A stretch of DNA of 64,000 nucleotides from an uncultured bacterium (GTDB taxonomy: Bacteria > Armatimonadota > UBA5829), in contig CALJES010000002.1 in assembly GCA_938074205.1 (NCBI GenBank), forward strand, positions 124,001 to 188,000, in the 5' to 3' direction. A model generated the notes under the pieces. It worked only from the letters and a program-made list of their open reading frames with translations. It did no database searches and was not told where the DNA came from. Made by a program: the position numbers and the translations under genes. Below are positions 10,090 to 18,899 of this stretch, piece by piece (positions within the stretch are counted from its first letter, which is position 1; each line of letters opens with the position of its first letter).

Positions 10090-10118
10090 TTGAGCCAACA
10101 CCTCTTGACAGGTATAGA
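10090..10118 (+). promoter_or_regulatory. Candidate sigma-70-type promoter
   Basis: TTGAGC (10090-10095), a 17-nt spacer and TATAGA (10113-10118). It points toward the short leader ORF and the secreted protein starting at 10185. Each hexamer matches consensus at four of six positions. Confidence 0.4.
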
Positions 10119-10131
10119 AGGGTGGTGCACC

Positions 10132-10188
10132 ATGAAAAATGAGAGTAAATTGCCCCCATTATTTGCACTGGAGGTGGCTCGTAGATGA
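10132..10188 (+). CDS. Possible 18-residue leader peptide
   Basis: An ATG at 10132, 7 nt after GGTGG, opens an 18-codon frame (MKNESKLPPLFALEVARR) whose TGA overlaps the ATG of the next gene as ATGA. The Shine-Dalgarno GGAGGTG of that next gene lies inside this frame, so translation of the leader could expose or couple the downstream start. There is no homology support and the frame may be chance. Confidence 0.25.
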   Translation: MKNESKLPPLFALEVARR

Positions 10189-11390
10189 GAATCTGTTTAT
10201 GCATCGTATTGGGTGTGTGTTGTATCGTTGCTTCAGGGGCTTTGGGGGACGTGGTTGTGGTAAGCCCGGAAAATATGGGGAGTTGGGTGACTTATCAGAA
10301 GGATGCCGTCAACGGGGGTACAAAATATGCTTTTGCCGATCTTGCTCCTATGGGAAGCGTGATTGGCAAAGGAGCGTTCTACGCAAAAACAGGGCTAGGC
10401 GGATGGGTCAGTGCCACGTCGGGTGGTCAGATTTGGTTAGGAACAGATCAGTTTGCAGGAGTTCGGCTTGCGGATATTACGAAGCTTGAATACTGCACAT
10501 ACACTTACATCTGCGGTAATGCCCCGTCGCCTAGTAAGAACGATTACGTTCGACAGCCTATCCAGTTACAGCTTGTGGTGCAGTTGTCTCCGGACGGATC
10601 TTACGGTTACCTTATGCACAGACCGTGGGGACTGATAGGAAAGAGTGATGCAAATCCGCTTCATATGGAGCGATGGGAAACTTGGAATGCCATAGCTCCT
10701 GATTCCCAATGGTACTTGGCGTACAGCAGCTCGAGCGGCATGTGCGGAACGTGGCAGGATATCCTCGCGGCCTACCCAGAGGCCGTTATCGCCACTCCGC
10801 CGCCTTACTCCGAACCGTGGAAGTGGGTTCCGCCTTACACACCGACTGGTTGTTCTCTGAACTTTGAAGTTGGAGCTCGGAAGAGGGCAAATGCCTACGT
10901 CTTCTGTTTGAACCCCTACAACGAGTGGTGGAAGGAGTCTGAGAATTTCCGAGGCTACGTCGACAAGTTTACCATCGAAGCTATCGACACAAATGATCCT
11001 CAAAATCCTGTAACTGTAGTTCCTGAGACCACTTTCGATTTCGAAGGATCTGATCCGGTAACACGCACCGTCTTCATGACTAACCGCTCGGCGTGGGACA
11101 CAACTATAAGCGTTAATCGAGATGACGATTATATGTTCAAGTTTTCGTTCGTACGCCTATTTGGCAAGGTGCTTTACGAGGGTTGGGATATTTCCAATGG
11201 GACGTTCTATATCGACGATGGCTCCGGTCAACCGGTAAAGGTCTTTTCGCCTGGTGGATATGCTGCTCCCGGGGATTACGTAATTGCTAAGGGCACGCTC
11301 AAGCAGACCATTTGGCCGAACGAGAATCCCCCCATCAACCTGCGCACGCTTTCCTGCTGGCCTGAGGACGTGCAGTTGATATTTCCATAG
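10185..11390 (+). CDS. Secreted protein of unknown function with C-terminal OB-like domain
   Basis: I do not recognise this 401-residue protein as a whole. It has a signal peptide (ICLCIVLGVCCIVASGALG, residues 2-20), then a domain rich in Trp, Tyr and Gly (about 21-270) with a sandwich-like look reminiscent of carbohydrate-binding modules. The C-terminal segment (about 318-401) contains FVRLFGKV, FYIDDGSGQPVKVF and GDYVIAKGTL, a pattern like the OB-fold-type tail of the subtilase at 19315-23049. GGAGGTG lies about 10 nt before the ATG. A surface or matrix role is likely from export and composition only. Confidence 0.7.
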   Translation: MRICLCIVLGVCCIVASGALGDVVVVSPENMGSWVTYQKDAVNGGTKYAFADLAPMGSVIGKGAFYAKTGLGGWVSATSGGQIWLGTDQFAGVRLADITKLEYCTYTYICGNAPSPSKNDYVRQPIQLQLVVQLSPDGSYGYLMHRPWGLIGKSDANPLHMERWETWNAIAPDSQWYLAYSSSSGMCGTWQDILAAYPEAVIATPPPYSEPWKWVPPYTPTGCSLNFEVGARKRANAYVFCLNPYNEWWKESENFRGYVDKFTIEAIDTNDPQNPVTVVPETTFDFEGSDPVTRTVFMTNRSAWDTTISVNRDDDYMFKFSFVRLFGKVLYEGWDISNGTFYIDDGSGQPVKVFSPGGYAAPGDYVIAKGTLKQTIWPNENPPINLRTLSCWPEDVQLIFP

Positions 11391-11550
11391 CTAATCTGTT
11401 TTCTTTGTGGCTAGAGTAGGGGAGCCGCTGATCGTTATAGGGTAGATTTGGACTCGCTCAAAAAGTTTTGGTAAAAACTCTTCCTGCTCTAGTCCGTCAC
11501 CAGGGCAAATTAGACGGCACTTACTCGTGAGTTCACTTCTAGAAAGCATC

Positions 11551-12672
11551 TCAGTTTCCGCTTGTTGCTAAGAGCCTGAGCACGCTCTCCAGATAAAGTT
11601 TGGCAGCCCTATGGACTTCTGAAATGGAAACAAACTCGTCTGAGGAATGCGCTTGCTGAACTGCTCCTGGTCCGATGACTACAGCATCTATGCCAAGGCC
11701 CGTTCGGAATGATTCCGCCTCAGTCCATCCGCGAAAACCTGTTGGCACGGTTGGTAAGCCGATCTTTCGGGCGGATGACAGAATGGACTGAACGAGAGGG
11801 CTTGCCTCGGCCGTCTCTACGGCTTCACCGCGTTTTTCGACCTCGTAAGATGCCCACTCATATTTCTCGATCACGCGGCGAGCAGCCTCGAAAACCTCTT
11901 TGTTGCTTATGGGCGGAACGATTCGAATGTCGATTCTGGCATCGCAGCGGTTAGGGACACGATTTGGGCGGTCTCCAGCATGGATCTCGCCAACGTTCAG
12001 ACTCATAGGACCAACAATTGGGTGGCTCGGAAAACTTGCTATTTCACATCGAATTGCGTCAATGAGTTCCAGCATCCTATCAATCGCTGATATGCCCATC
12101 GCCGGGTCGCATCCGTGGGCTGCCACTCCGAATGTGGTCAGTTTCAAGAAAAGCAGCCCACAATGGACCCTTATCAGGTGTAAACTGGTGGGCTCACCAA
12201 CTATTGCATAATCACACTTATAACCTTGTTTTATCGCCGAGCGAACACCGATTCCGTCACCTTCTTCGTCTACTGAAATCAACAGGTCTACTGTACCCGA
12301 TAGCTCTGACCGCGCTGCAAGATCCAGCATAACCGTAACCATTGCTGCGATCGACGCTTTCGTATCGCACGAACCGAGTCCGAACAGCAGATCGCCATCT
12401 ACTCGCGCATTGGGTACCGAACTGCCATTTGGGGGCACCGTATCGGAATGGGCATTCAAGCATATTCGAGGTCGGCCCGAACCTACACTGCATAGCAAGT
12501 TGAATCGAGAAGGCGCTACTTCAATGCGCGTTGTTTTGAACCCTAGTGAGGTCAGTTCGTGCTGTAGGAAAAGCATTATCTCTTCTTCGCTCGGAAAAAC
12601 ACTCGGAATATCAACTAATTTCTCAAGGAGTTGCAAGCGATAACGGCTTGCTGCTTCGGAGTCGACTTTCAA
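11551..12672 (-). CDS. M20 family deacylase, acetylornithine deacetylase-like
   Basis: Predicted 373-residue cytosolic zinc amidohydrolase of the ArgE/DapE group. Visible motifs are NAHSDTVPP (His and Asp), LFGLGSCDTKASIAA (bridging Asp), ISVDEEGDGIG (Glu base and ligand) and a C-terminal AQQAHSSDEFVSISE region (VQQAHSSDEF, His ligand). Its ATG overlaps the gmhB stop by 4 nt, so it is the last gene of the heptose operon. That context hints at deacylation of a sugar or amino-acid precursor, but a housekeeping arginine or lysine role is equally possible. It is only distantly similar to the M20 enzyme at 8713-9948. Confidence 0.85.
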   Translation of the reverse strand: MKVDSEAASRYRLQLLEKLVDIPSVFPSEEEIMLFLQHELTSLGFKTTRIEVAPSRFNLLCSVGSGRPRICLNAHSDTVPPNGSSVPNARVDGDLLFGLGSCDTKASIAAMVTVMLDLAARSELSGTVDLLISVDEEGDGIGVRSAIKQGYKCDYAIVGEPTSLHLIRVHCGLLFLKLTTFGVAAHGCDPAMGISAIDRMLELIDAIRCEIASFPSHPIVGPMSLNVGEIHAGDRPNRVPNRCDARIDIRIVPPISNKEVFEAARRVIEKYEWASYEVEKRGEAVETAEASPLVQSILSSARKIGLPTVPTGFRGWTEAESFRTGLGIDAVVIGPGAVQQAHSSDEFVSISEVHRAAKLYLESVLRLLATSGN

Positions 12673-13235
12673 GAATTTGCCCCCTTCTCATTGCTGAGAG
12701 CTGCTAATATGTACTCAACGGCTTCCGTCAGGTCACGTGCAACAAAATCTGGCTTTATGGAAAGGGCGGGGACGTCCTCAGCTGAAACTTTACCTGTCAA
12801 AACTAACACTGTTCGGCAGCCGGCCTCTCTTCCCGCAGCCAAGTCCTTCTCAGAGTCGCCAATCACGAAGGAGTTTCCGAGGTCCAAATCATGTTCGTGG
12901 GCTGCTTGCAACAGAAGCCCTGGTTTGGGTTTGCGGCAGTTGCATCCCTGTGTTGCGAGGTGTGTGCAATAGTAGAAACCGTCTATTTTGCCGCCGCAAC
13001 CCACTAACAACCTTACAATCTCAAACTCTATCGCATACAAGTCGGCTTCTGATACGAGACCCTTTGCCACACATTGCTGGTTGGATATCACGTAAACTCT
13101 GAAACCTGCCGAGTTTAATCTGTATATGCAATCAGGCACGAAAGGGAAGATTTTGAGCTCAGCAACGCTCTTTACGTAGTCGGGACGGTCTTCGTTTATT
13201 ACCCCATCTCGGTCGAGGAAAACGGCTCTCCGCAT
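12669..13235 (-). CDS. gmhB: D-glycero-D-manno-heptose-1,7-bisphosphate 7-phosphatase
   Basis: Predicted 188-residue HAD phosphatase removing the 7-phosphate from heptose bisphosphate. The catalytic FLDRDGVINED motif is at residues 6-16 (nucleophile and acid/base Asp), VISNQQCVAKG is motif II, and CTHLATQGCNCRKPKPG carries the Cys/His zinc-binding insert typical of GmhB followed by the motif III Lys. VIGDSEKDLAAG is motif IV. It lies between gmhA and an M20 deacylase, 15 nt after gmhA and with a 4-nt overlap to the next gene. Confidence 0.92.
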   Translation of the reverse strand: MRRAVFLDRDGVINEDRPDYVKSVAELKIFPFVPDCIYRLNSAGFRVYVISNQQCVAKGLVSEADLYAIEFEIVRLLVGCGGKIDGFYYCTHLATQGCNCRKPKPGLLLQAAHEHDLDLGNSFVIGDSEKDLAAGREAGCRTVLVLTGKVSAEDVPALSIKPDFVARDLTEAVEYILAALSNEKGANS

Positions 13236-13250
13236 ATTGAGTGGTGCTTC

Positions 13251-13808
13251 TCAAAGGTCCGGGTTGATCAAACAAGTGTATAATACGTGTCCGATAATCA
13301 AGTGCACGTCTTCTATACGCTGCATGTTATTGCTGGCGACGACGATAGACTTCTGCGCTATCTGCGCCAATTTCCCTCCGTCGAAACCGGTCAGACCGAT
13401 AGTCACAGCTCCCATTTCGTTTGCCTTTTCGACTGCGCGGAGCACGTTGGCAGAGTTCCCGCTACCGCTTATGGCAATGACCACATCTCCTGGTTCCACC
13501 AAACTTTCTATTTGTTCGACAAAAATGCGCTCGTAGCTCGTATCGTTTGCCCAAGCGGTAATCAAAGGATTGGAATCGGCCAGCGACATAACCTTAAATC
13601 TTCGGCCGGTATGCTCCTTGACACCTTTCTGCAAATCTTCAGCTATGTGGGTCGAATTCGCGGCGCTTCCGCCGTTACCCAGTAGGAAAACTTGTCTGCC
13701 TTCGATGTGGGCTTTTTTGAGTATGTTGACCAATTCTAGTATCGCTTCTTCTGAAAGGGCCTGCAGCGCCTCTATTAGTTGCTTTAGGTAATCCTGTATC
13801 AGTGACAC
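13251..13808 (-). CDS. gmhA: Sedoheptulose-7-phosphate isomerase
   Basis: Predicted 185-residue SIS-domain isomerase converting sedoheptulose 7-phosphate to D-glycero-D-manno-heptose 7-phosphate. The substrate-binding loop FLLGNGGSAANSTHIAEDL (about residues 41-59), the AISGSGNSANVL phosphate-binding loop and the C-terminal QRIEDVHLIIGH helix are characteristic. Length matches GmhA (about 190). It sits between hddA and gmhB, which supply the next two steps of the same pathway. Confidence 0.93.
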   Translation of the reverse strand: MSLIQDYLKQLIEALQALSEEAILELVNILKKAHIEGRQVFLLGNGGSAANSTHIAEDLQKGVKEHTGRRFKVMSLADSNPLITAWANDTSYERIFVEQIESLVEPGDVVIAISGSGNSANVLRAVEKANEMGAVTIGLTGFDGGKLAQIAQKSIVVASNNMQRIEDVHLIIGHVLYTCLINPDL

Positions 13809-13844
13809 TTTACGTTGCTCCTCTATGGTTTTTCTGCGCCGCGC

Positions 13845-14822
13845 TCAGCGCCTGACGTTGAAAATTACTTTTGAGCCGTCTCGCGCCAGCGAGATCGGTA
13901 ACTCCCGCAGGTGTCCGAGCTTTTTCCTTACTGCAGCTCGATTCTCAGGCGGTACGCACACTAGAAAGAATCCACCTCCTCCGGCTCCTGTAACCTTACA
14001 CCCGATAGCTCCGGCGGAAATTGCCGCCTCGACAAGTTGATCGATGTGTGGGTTGGATATTGAACTTGCAAGCTGACGCTTTCTATTCCAGTTCTCACGT
14101 AGTGTTTGGCCAAGTGACGCAATTGCTCCGAGTTTGAGGAGTCGGGCTAACTCATCAGCTTGGTCTCGCATTTCAGTAAGAATCGCCATTTTTCGAGCTA
14201 TGTTGCGTTTTTGTTCGGTAAGTACGTCCTCAGATTTCCGAGTCACACCGGTATAGAAGAGAAGCAGACTTTCATTAAGTCGCTGCTTTGCGGATTCGTC
14301 TAGTGGTATTGAGCTGACCTCCACTTCCTCATCCGGATAAAACTTGAAATGACGCAAGCCGCCGTAAGCAGCTATGTACTGATCCTGTTTCCCGATCGGC
14401 TTGCCTAGGATGTCGATCTCGATATGGCATGCCTCACGAGCGAGTCTCTCAGCGGTTACCGACTCGCCCTTGTAAGCGTACAGGGCGTTTAGGACTCCTA
14501 CAGTGACCGTACTGGAAGAACCCAGGCCGGAACCTTCCGACGGCACGTCAGCCATAGTAGCGATTTCAATACCCTTGTCGATCCCTACTATCCGAAGGGC
14601 TTCCCTGACCAGCTCATGTTGCAGGTCATCTATTGATTCCACCATTTCCGTTCGCGTGTAGCCTACTCTGATGTAGTGGTCAAAGCGCTCCTTGACGATT
14701 ACATAGACGTACTTATCGATAGCTGTGGAGACAACGCTCCCATAGTCTTGAGAGTAGAAATCTTTGAAGTCGGTTCCACCACCAGCAAAACTTATTCGCA
14801 GCGGAGTTTGAGTTATGATCAC
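13845..14822 (-). CDS. hddA: D-glycero-alpha-D-manno-heptose-7-phosphate kinase (GHMP kinase)
   Basis: Predicted 325-residue GHMP kinase that makes heptose 1,7-bisphosphate in the alpha (GDP-heptose) branch. Motifs: QTPLRISFAGGGTDF at the N-terminus, the ATP loop PSEGSGLGSSSTVTVGVLNA, and the C-terminal GAIGCKVTGAGGGGFF loop. I place the start at GTG 14822, which has GGGGAGG 8 nt upstream; an in-frame ATG 12 codons earlier has no ribosome-binding site. It leads the hddA-gmhA-gmhB-M20 operon. Related GHMP kinases for fucose look similar, but the neighbours favour heptose. Confidence 0.9.
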   Translation of the reverse strand: MIITQTPLRISFAGGGTDFKDFYSQDYGSVVSTAIDKYVYVIVKERFDHYIRVGYTRTEMVESIDDLQHELVREALRIVGIDKGIEIATMADVPSEGSGLGSSSTVTVGVLNALYAYKGESVTAERLAREACHIEIDILGKPIGKQDQYIAAYGGLRHFKFYPDEEVEVSSIPLDESAKQRLNESLLLFYTGVTRKSEDVLTEQKRNIARKMAILTEMRDQADELARLLKLGAIASLGQTLRENWNRKRQLASSISNPHIDQLVEAAISAGAIGCKVTGAGGGGFFLVCVPPENRAAVRKKLGHLRELPISLARDGSKVIFNVRR

Positions 14823-14956
14823 GTACTTTTCCTCCCCTCGTGCTAGATTGTAGCACAAACAGCAATAGGTGAAAAAGCTCGAAGGAATAGATACGTTCCG
14901 TGCGGAAAAAATAGAAGAGTGTCTTTATCTCAACTTTCGTGATAAAGGAGCCAACT

Positions 14957-16036
14957 ATGTCGCGAGTGTATAACTTCAATGCCGGTCCTGCAGCTTTGCC
15001 TCTTCCTGTTCTCGAAAAAGCCCAGGCAGAACTATTGGATTTGGGTGGCAGCGGCATGTCTGTTATGGAGATGTCCCATCGATCGAAGGAGTATGCTGCC
15101 ATCAATGATCAAGCTGAGGCAAATGTGCGCAGGTTGATGGGTATACCAGACGATTACTCAGTGCTGTTTTTGCAAGGCGGCGCCAGCTTGCAGTTTGCAA
15201 TGGTGCCCATGAACCTGCGTCGACCAGGAAAGTTGGCCGATTATGTCGATACCGGCAGCTGGTCTTCCAAGGCGATAAAAGAAGCAAAAGTCACTGGGGC
15301 TGTGAATGTAGCTTGGTCTGGCAAGGAAGAGAACTATATGCGTATACCAAAGGAAAACGAGCTTCAGTTGACGCCGGGTGCAGAATACGTCCACATTTGT
15401 TCCAACGAAACGATAGGGGGGATATGTTACTCGACCTTCCCTAAGACTGAGGCTCCGCTCGTGGCGGACATGTCCAGCGAGATCATGTCTCGCGTGATAG
15501 ACGTCAGGCAGTTTGGCCTTATCTATGCAGGTGCTCAGAAGAATCTAGGACCTTCGGGGTTAGCGCTTGTGATCGTGAGAAACGACCTGATGGAACGCTG
15601 TCCAGAAGATGTGCCGATATTCTTGAGATACTCCACCCATGCTGAGGAGAAGAGCCTTTATAACACACCCAACACGTGGGCTGTATACATTCTGAAGCTG
15701 GTGACTGAATGGCTTGAGTCTCTCGGAGGTATTCCGGCGATTCAGAAGATAAACGAGAAGAAGGCTCAGACCCTTTACGACTTGCTCGACTCCAGTGAGT
15801 TCTGGCGGACCCCTGCTGACAGGGAAAGCAGATCCATAATGAACGTTGTCTGGAGACTTCCGAGCGAGGAACTGGAGGAACTATTTGTAAGCGAAGCCAA
15901 AAAGGAGGGCATGGTCGGTCTCAAAGGTCACAGATCCGTCGGCGGTTTGAGAGCATCGCTCTACAACGCTGTGGGCCAGGATGCTGTCGATGCTTTGGTG
16001 GGCTTTATGAAAGAGTTCGAGCGGAAGCACGGCTAG
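14957..16036 (+). CDS. serC: Phosphoserine aminotransferase
   Basis: Predicted 359-residue PLP enzyme converting 3-phosphohydroxypyruvate to phosphoserine, for serine and vitamin B6 synthesis. The N-terminal YNFNAGPAALPLPVLEKAQ, the SGMSVMEMSHRS segment, LFLQGGASLQFAMVPMNL and IYAGAQKNLGPSGLALVIV (PLP-binding Lys) are SerC hallmarks, as is the C-terminal KGHRSVGGLRASLYNA. ATG 14957 has AAGGAG 6 nt upstream; a GTG at 14939 is a poorer start. The gene is divergent from hddA and ends at a strong terminator. Confidence 0.97.
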   Translation: MSRVYNFNAGPAALPLPVLEKAQAELLDLGGSGMSVMEMSHRSKEYAAINDQAEANVRRLMGIPDDYSVLFLQGGASLQFAMVPMNLRRPGKLADYVDTGSWSSKAIKEAKVTGAVNVAWSGKEENYMRIPKENELQLTPGAEYVHICSNETIGGICYSTFPKTEAPLVADMSSEIMSRVIDVRQFGLIYAGAQKNLGPSGLALVIVRNDLMERCPEDVPIFLRYSTHAEEKSLYNTPNTWAVYILKLVTEWLESLGGIPAIQKINEKKAQTLYDLLDSSEFWRTPADRESRSIMNVVWRLPSEELEELFVSEAKKEGMVGLKGHRSVGGLRASLYNAVGQDAVDALVGFMKEFERKHG

Positions 16037-16075
16037 GTTTAGGAACAACTCATCTGCTTATGTATTGATCGACAG

Positions 16076-16103
16076 GGCTCGGCTTCCATAGCTGAGCCTT
16101 TTT
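16076..16103 (+). terminator. Rho-independent terminator after serC
   Basis: GGCTCGGC (16076-16083), a 7-nt loop and GCTGAGCC (16091-16098) form an 8-bp stem with one G-T pair, followed directly by TTTTT. It lies 40 nt after the serC stop and before the convergent iorB gene. Confidence 0.85.
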
Positions 16104-16124
16104 GCTAAGCCGCCATGAGGCAGT

Positions 16125-16721
16125 TCAATCAGATTGCATATGCTTAATGTAGTTGCGTCCGGCATCGAACGCTTTCAGATTCACATCGAGAAGCTGCGGT
16201 TTGACGAGGTCCGCTATCGCTTCTCGCCACACATCTTTGTTTTGATCTATGTAAACGGATAGAGCGCCGAGCATTACTAGGTTAATAACGCGAGTGTCTC
16301 CCAAATCCTGCGCAATCTCAAGTGCAGGAATCATCCTGAGGTGTCTAACAGCGGTGCGCAGCCTTTCATCTAAGTTATTTGGCCAATCGGCTTGACCGCT
16401 GGATACGGTGACAGGCTTGATTTCTTGCTTGTTTACCAGGGCTGTTCCATCACATGATAATAGGTGTGCGTAACGCAGTGCTTCAAGCTTTTCGAAACTT
16501 ACGAGAATATCTGTTTCGCCAGCCGCAATTAGAGGCGAGTAAATCTTCTCGCCGATTCTTACCTGGCTGATAACGCTTCCACCGCGCTGTGCCATGCCGT
16601 GAACCTCGCTTTTCTTGACGTCCTTTCCTGACAACAATGCGACTTGGCACAGTATATCGCTGGCAAGTAATATTCCCTGTCCTCCAACTCCGACTAAGGA
16701 GATATTGATCGTATCTTTCAC
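16125..16721 (-). CDS. iorB: Indolepyruvate ferredoxin oxidoreductase, beta subunit
   Basis: Predicted 198-residue gamma-type domain of the 2-oxoacid:ferredoxin oxidoreductase family. LVGVGGQGILLASDILCQVA and the EVHGMAQRGGSVISQVRIG segment are diagnostic. With IorA it oxidatively decarboxylates aryl pyruvates (from Phe, Tyr, Trp) to aryl-acetyl-CoA and reduces ferredoxin. The start is GTG 16721 with TAGGAG 8 nt upstream, 11 nt after the iorA stop, so the two form an operon. Confidence 0.93.
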   Translation of the reverse strand: MKDTINISLVGVGGQGILLASDILCQVALLSGKDVKKSEVHGMAQRGGSVISQVRIGEKIYSPLIAAGETDILVSFEKLEALRYAHLLSCDGTALVNKQEIKPVTVSSGQADWPNNLDERLRTAVRHLRMIPALEIAQDLGDTRVINLVMLGALSVYIDQNKDVWREAIADLVKPQLLDVNLKAFDAGRNYIKHMQSD

Positions 16722-16732
16722 TAAATGATCTC

Positions 16733-18565
16733 CTACTTGATCCGACGTTGAATTTGTTTCGCATTTGGTGGTTCATTTATGGCTTTGAACTTGCACACTT
16801 GCTCGCACATCCGGCAGCCCACGCACAGTACAGGGTTGATTCGGACTTTGCGTCTGCGCGCATCGATTTGGTACGTATCGGCTATCTCAATTGCCGGACA
16901 GCCAAGGCGCAGGCATGCTCCGCAAGCCTTACACAATGTCTCATCTACGGACAGAACACAGCGCGTCTGAGTGCGGCAGCGAAGGATACATTCTCGGCGA
17001 CTGACAACGACTGACGGTTCCTCTCGGTCTAACTCTTCCTTGAGGGTTTTGTAGGTTGTTTCCAAGTCGTAAGGATCTACGGTTACCACGTGACGCACGC
17101 CGACACCTCGCGCTATATCTTCTACACTAGCTTCCACTGTTTCTTCTCCCATAAGAGTTCTCCCCGTGCCCGGGTGATCTTGATGACCAGTCATCGCAGT
17201 AGTTCGATTGTCCAGAACTATTACGGTGCTTGTGCCCTTGTTATATACCGTATTCAAAAGACCTGTTATGCCAGAATGGAAGAACGTACTGTCGCCGATA
17301 ACGGCTGCAATGCGTTCCCCTTTGTAATCTGCTTTTTGCATGCCGTGAGCATTTCCGATACTGGCACCCATACAAACTATCGAGTCCATTGCGTAAAGAG
17401 GTTCGAATGCGCCTAGGCTATAGCAGCCGATGTCACCTAACACAGTCGCTTTTAGTCTATTCAAAGCATAGAAGACACCCCTGTGGGCACAGCCGGGGCA
17501 CAAGACGGGCGGCCTGGCCGGAATGTCGCTTACCGGAGATGGCACAGGTCTCGGCTCGCGTCCGTTGATTTCGTCGGCAAGAACCTTTAGCCGATCCGGG
17601 TTCAGTTCCCCGATTCTCAAGCTGACCTTCGGCTGTTCAACGTGCAAACCCATGGCCAGCACTTGTTCTTCGATGAACGGATCGCCTTCTTCGACAACAT
17701 ATAATCGATCGACCGACGCTGCAAAGTCTCGAATCTTCTGTTCAGGCAGCGGAAACGACATTCCCAGTTTCAAAATCCACACGGTGGGCAGTTCTTCCTT
17801 TACGTATTGATATGCTACGCCTGAAGTAATCACTCCAATTTTGCCAGTATGAGATTCGCAGGTGGGAGGTTCAATTCGGTGCATAGCGAACTCTTGCGAG
17901 AATGCCCGCAGTTCTTCAAGTTTTGCCTCAAGTGCCAATCGTCGTTGTCTGGCGAACATAGGCACCATTACCGTGCGTGCAATGTCTTTTGTGTAGTGCA
18001 AATCGCCTCGAGATCTGCGTCCGAAAACTCCTAGCTCAACAATACTTGATGAGTGCGAGATCCGCGTGGTTGTTCTAATCAGAACAGGGAGCTCAAACTG
18101 CTCCGATATTTCGTAAGCGGCACATACCATATCAAAGCACTCTTGGCTGTCTGCAGGCTCGAGTAATGGAATCCGAGCGAACTTTGCCAGCGCGCGGTTG
18201 TCTTGCTCGTTTTGAGAACTGTGCATACCAGGGTCGTCTGCAGACACGATGACGAGTCCACCTGTTGCGCCGATGTAAGCGAAAGTCACCAGTGGGTCGA
18301 GAGCCACATTCAGACCGACGTGTTTCATTGCAGCCAAAGCCCGCGCGCCTGCAAAGGAGGCCCCGATCGCGACTTCCAAGGCAACTTTCTCGTTTACTGA
18401 CCACTCGCAGTAGATGTCTCTGAACTGCGCGATGTTCTCGAGTATCTCGGTTGACGGAGTACCGGGGTATGCAGCTGCTAACTGCACTCCAGAGGCGTAG
18501 GCTGCGTGGGCTATCGCTTCGTTGCCAGAGAGTACCTTCCTGTCAACCGACGACATATTGCTCAT
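16733..18565 (-). CDS. iorA: Indolepyruvate ferredoxin oxidoreductase, alpha subunit
   Basis: Predicted 610-residue TPP-dependent subunit. The N-terminal pyrimidine-binding domain includes GNEAIAHAAYASGVQLAAAY (about residues 14-33), the central domain holds PPVLCPGCAHRGVFYALNRL and the TPP-binding VIGDSTFFHSGITGLLN...VLDNRTTAMTGHQ region. The C-terminus has two 4Fe-4S motifs, CKACGACLRLGCP and CVGCRMCEQVC. Length is normal. It is followed by iorB. A low-molecular-weight ferredoxin is encoded separately at 26393-26608, but that one is a different type and not an evident partner. Confidence 0.96.
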   Translation of the reverse strand: MSNMSSVDRKVLSGNEAIAHAAYASGVQLAAAYPGTPSTEILENIAQFRDIYCEWSVNEKVALEVAIGASFAGARALAAMKHVGLNVALDPLVTFAYIGATGGLVIVSADDPGMHSSQNEQDNRALAKFARIPLLEPADSQECFDMVCAAYEISEQFELPVLIRTTTRISHSSSIVELGVFGRRSRGDLHYTKDIARTVMVPMFARQRRLALEAKLEELRAFSQEFAMHRIEPPTCESHTGKIGVITSGVAYQYVKEELPTVWILKLGMSFPLPEQKIRDFAASVDRLYVVEEGDPFIEEQVLAMGLHVEQPKVSLRIGELNPDRLKVLADEINGREPRPVPSPVSDIPARPPVLCPGCAHRGVFYALNRLKATVLGDIGCYSLGAFEPLYAMDSIVCMGASIGNAHGMQKADYKGERIAAVIGDSTFFHSGITGLLNTVYNKGTSTVIVLDNRTTAMTGHQDHPGTGRTLMGEETVEASVEDIARGVGVRHVVTVDPYDLETTYKTLKEELDREEPSVVVSRRECILRCRTQTRCVLSVDETLCKACGACLRLGCPAIEIADTYQIDARRRKVRINPVLCVGCRMCEQVCKFKAINEPPNAKQIQRRIK

Positions 18566-18639
18566 AGTTACCTCTAAGAATGGCGGAAATTCTGCAATTT
18601 TTGCAAGATCCTTTGCCTGGGCTGCAAGGCACCGACACG

Positions 18640-18674
18640 AAAACGCGCTCGCGCGACGTTTCCGCCCGAGCGCG
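18640..18674 (-). promoter_or_regulatory. GC-rich inverted repeat with T run upstream of iorA
   Basis: CGCGCTCG (18644-18651) and CGAGCGCG (18667-18674) are perfect inverted arms separated by 15 nt. On the minus strand the hairpin is followed by TTTT, the form of an intrinsic terminator or attenuator, and it lies about 75 nt upstream of the iorA start. No antiterminator fold was worked out. Confidence 0.4.
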
Positions 18675-18867
18675 AGTAAAAACTACAGTGCCCATACTCT
18701 TATATCACGATCCCTCGAATGTTCGCAAGGAGACCCATGCGAAGGAAGCAGCTTGATAAGTCCTCAGCTGACATATTTGGCAAAGCTAAGAGACTATATC
18801 CTGTCTCATGGTGCACAAGTTGTGCAAGCACTACCAAAATAATTTAGGAATAGGCGCCACAAACCCC

Positions 18868-18896
18868 TTGACAAAGACCGCATCGGGCTGTAGAGT
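18868..18896 (+). promoter_or_regulatory. Sigma-70-type promoter of the subtilase gene
   Basis: A perfect TTGACA (18868-18873), a 17-nt spacer and TAGAGT (18891-18896). It points toward the subtilase start at 19019 and predicts a leader of about 115 nt. The rest of the gap 18566-18867 holds only the inverted repeat described above. Confidence 0.6.
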
Positions 18897-18899
18897 GCC

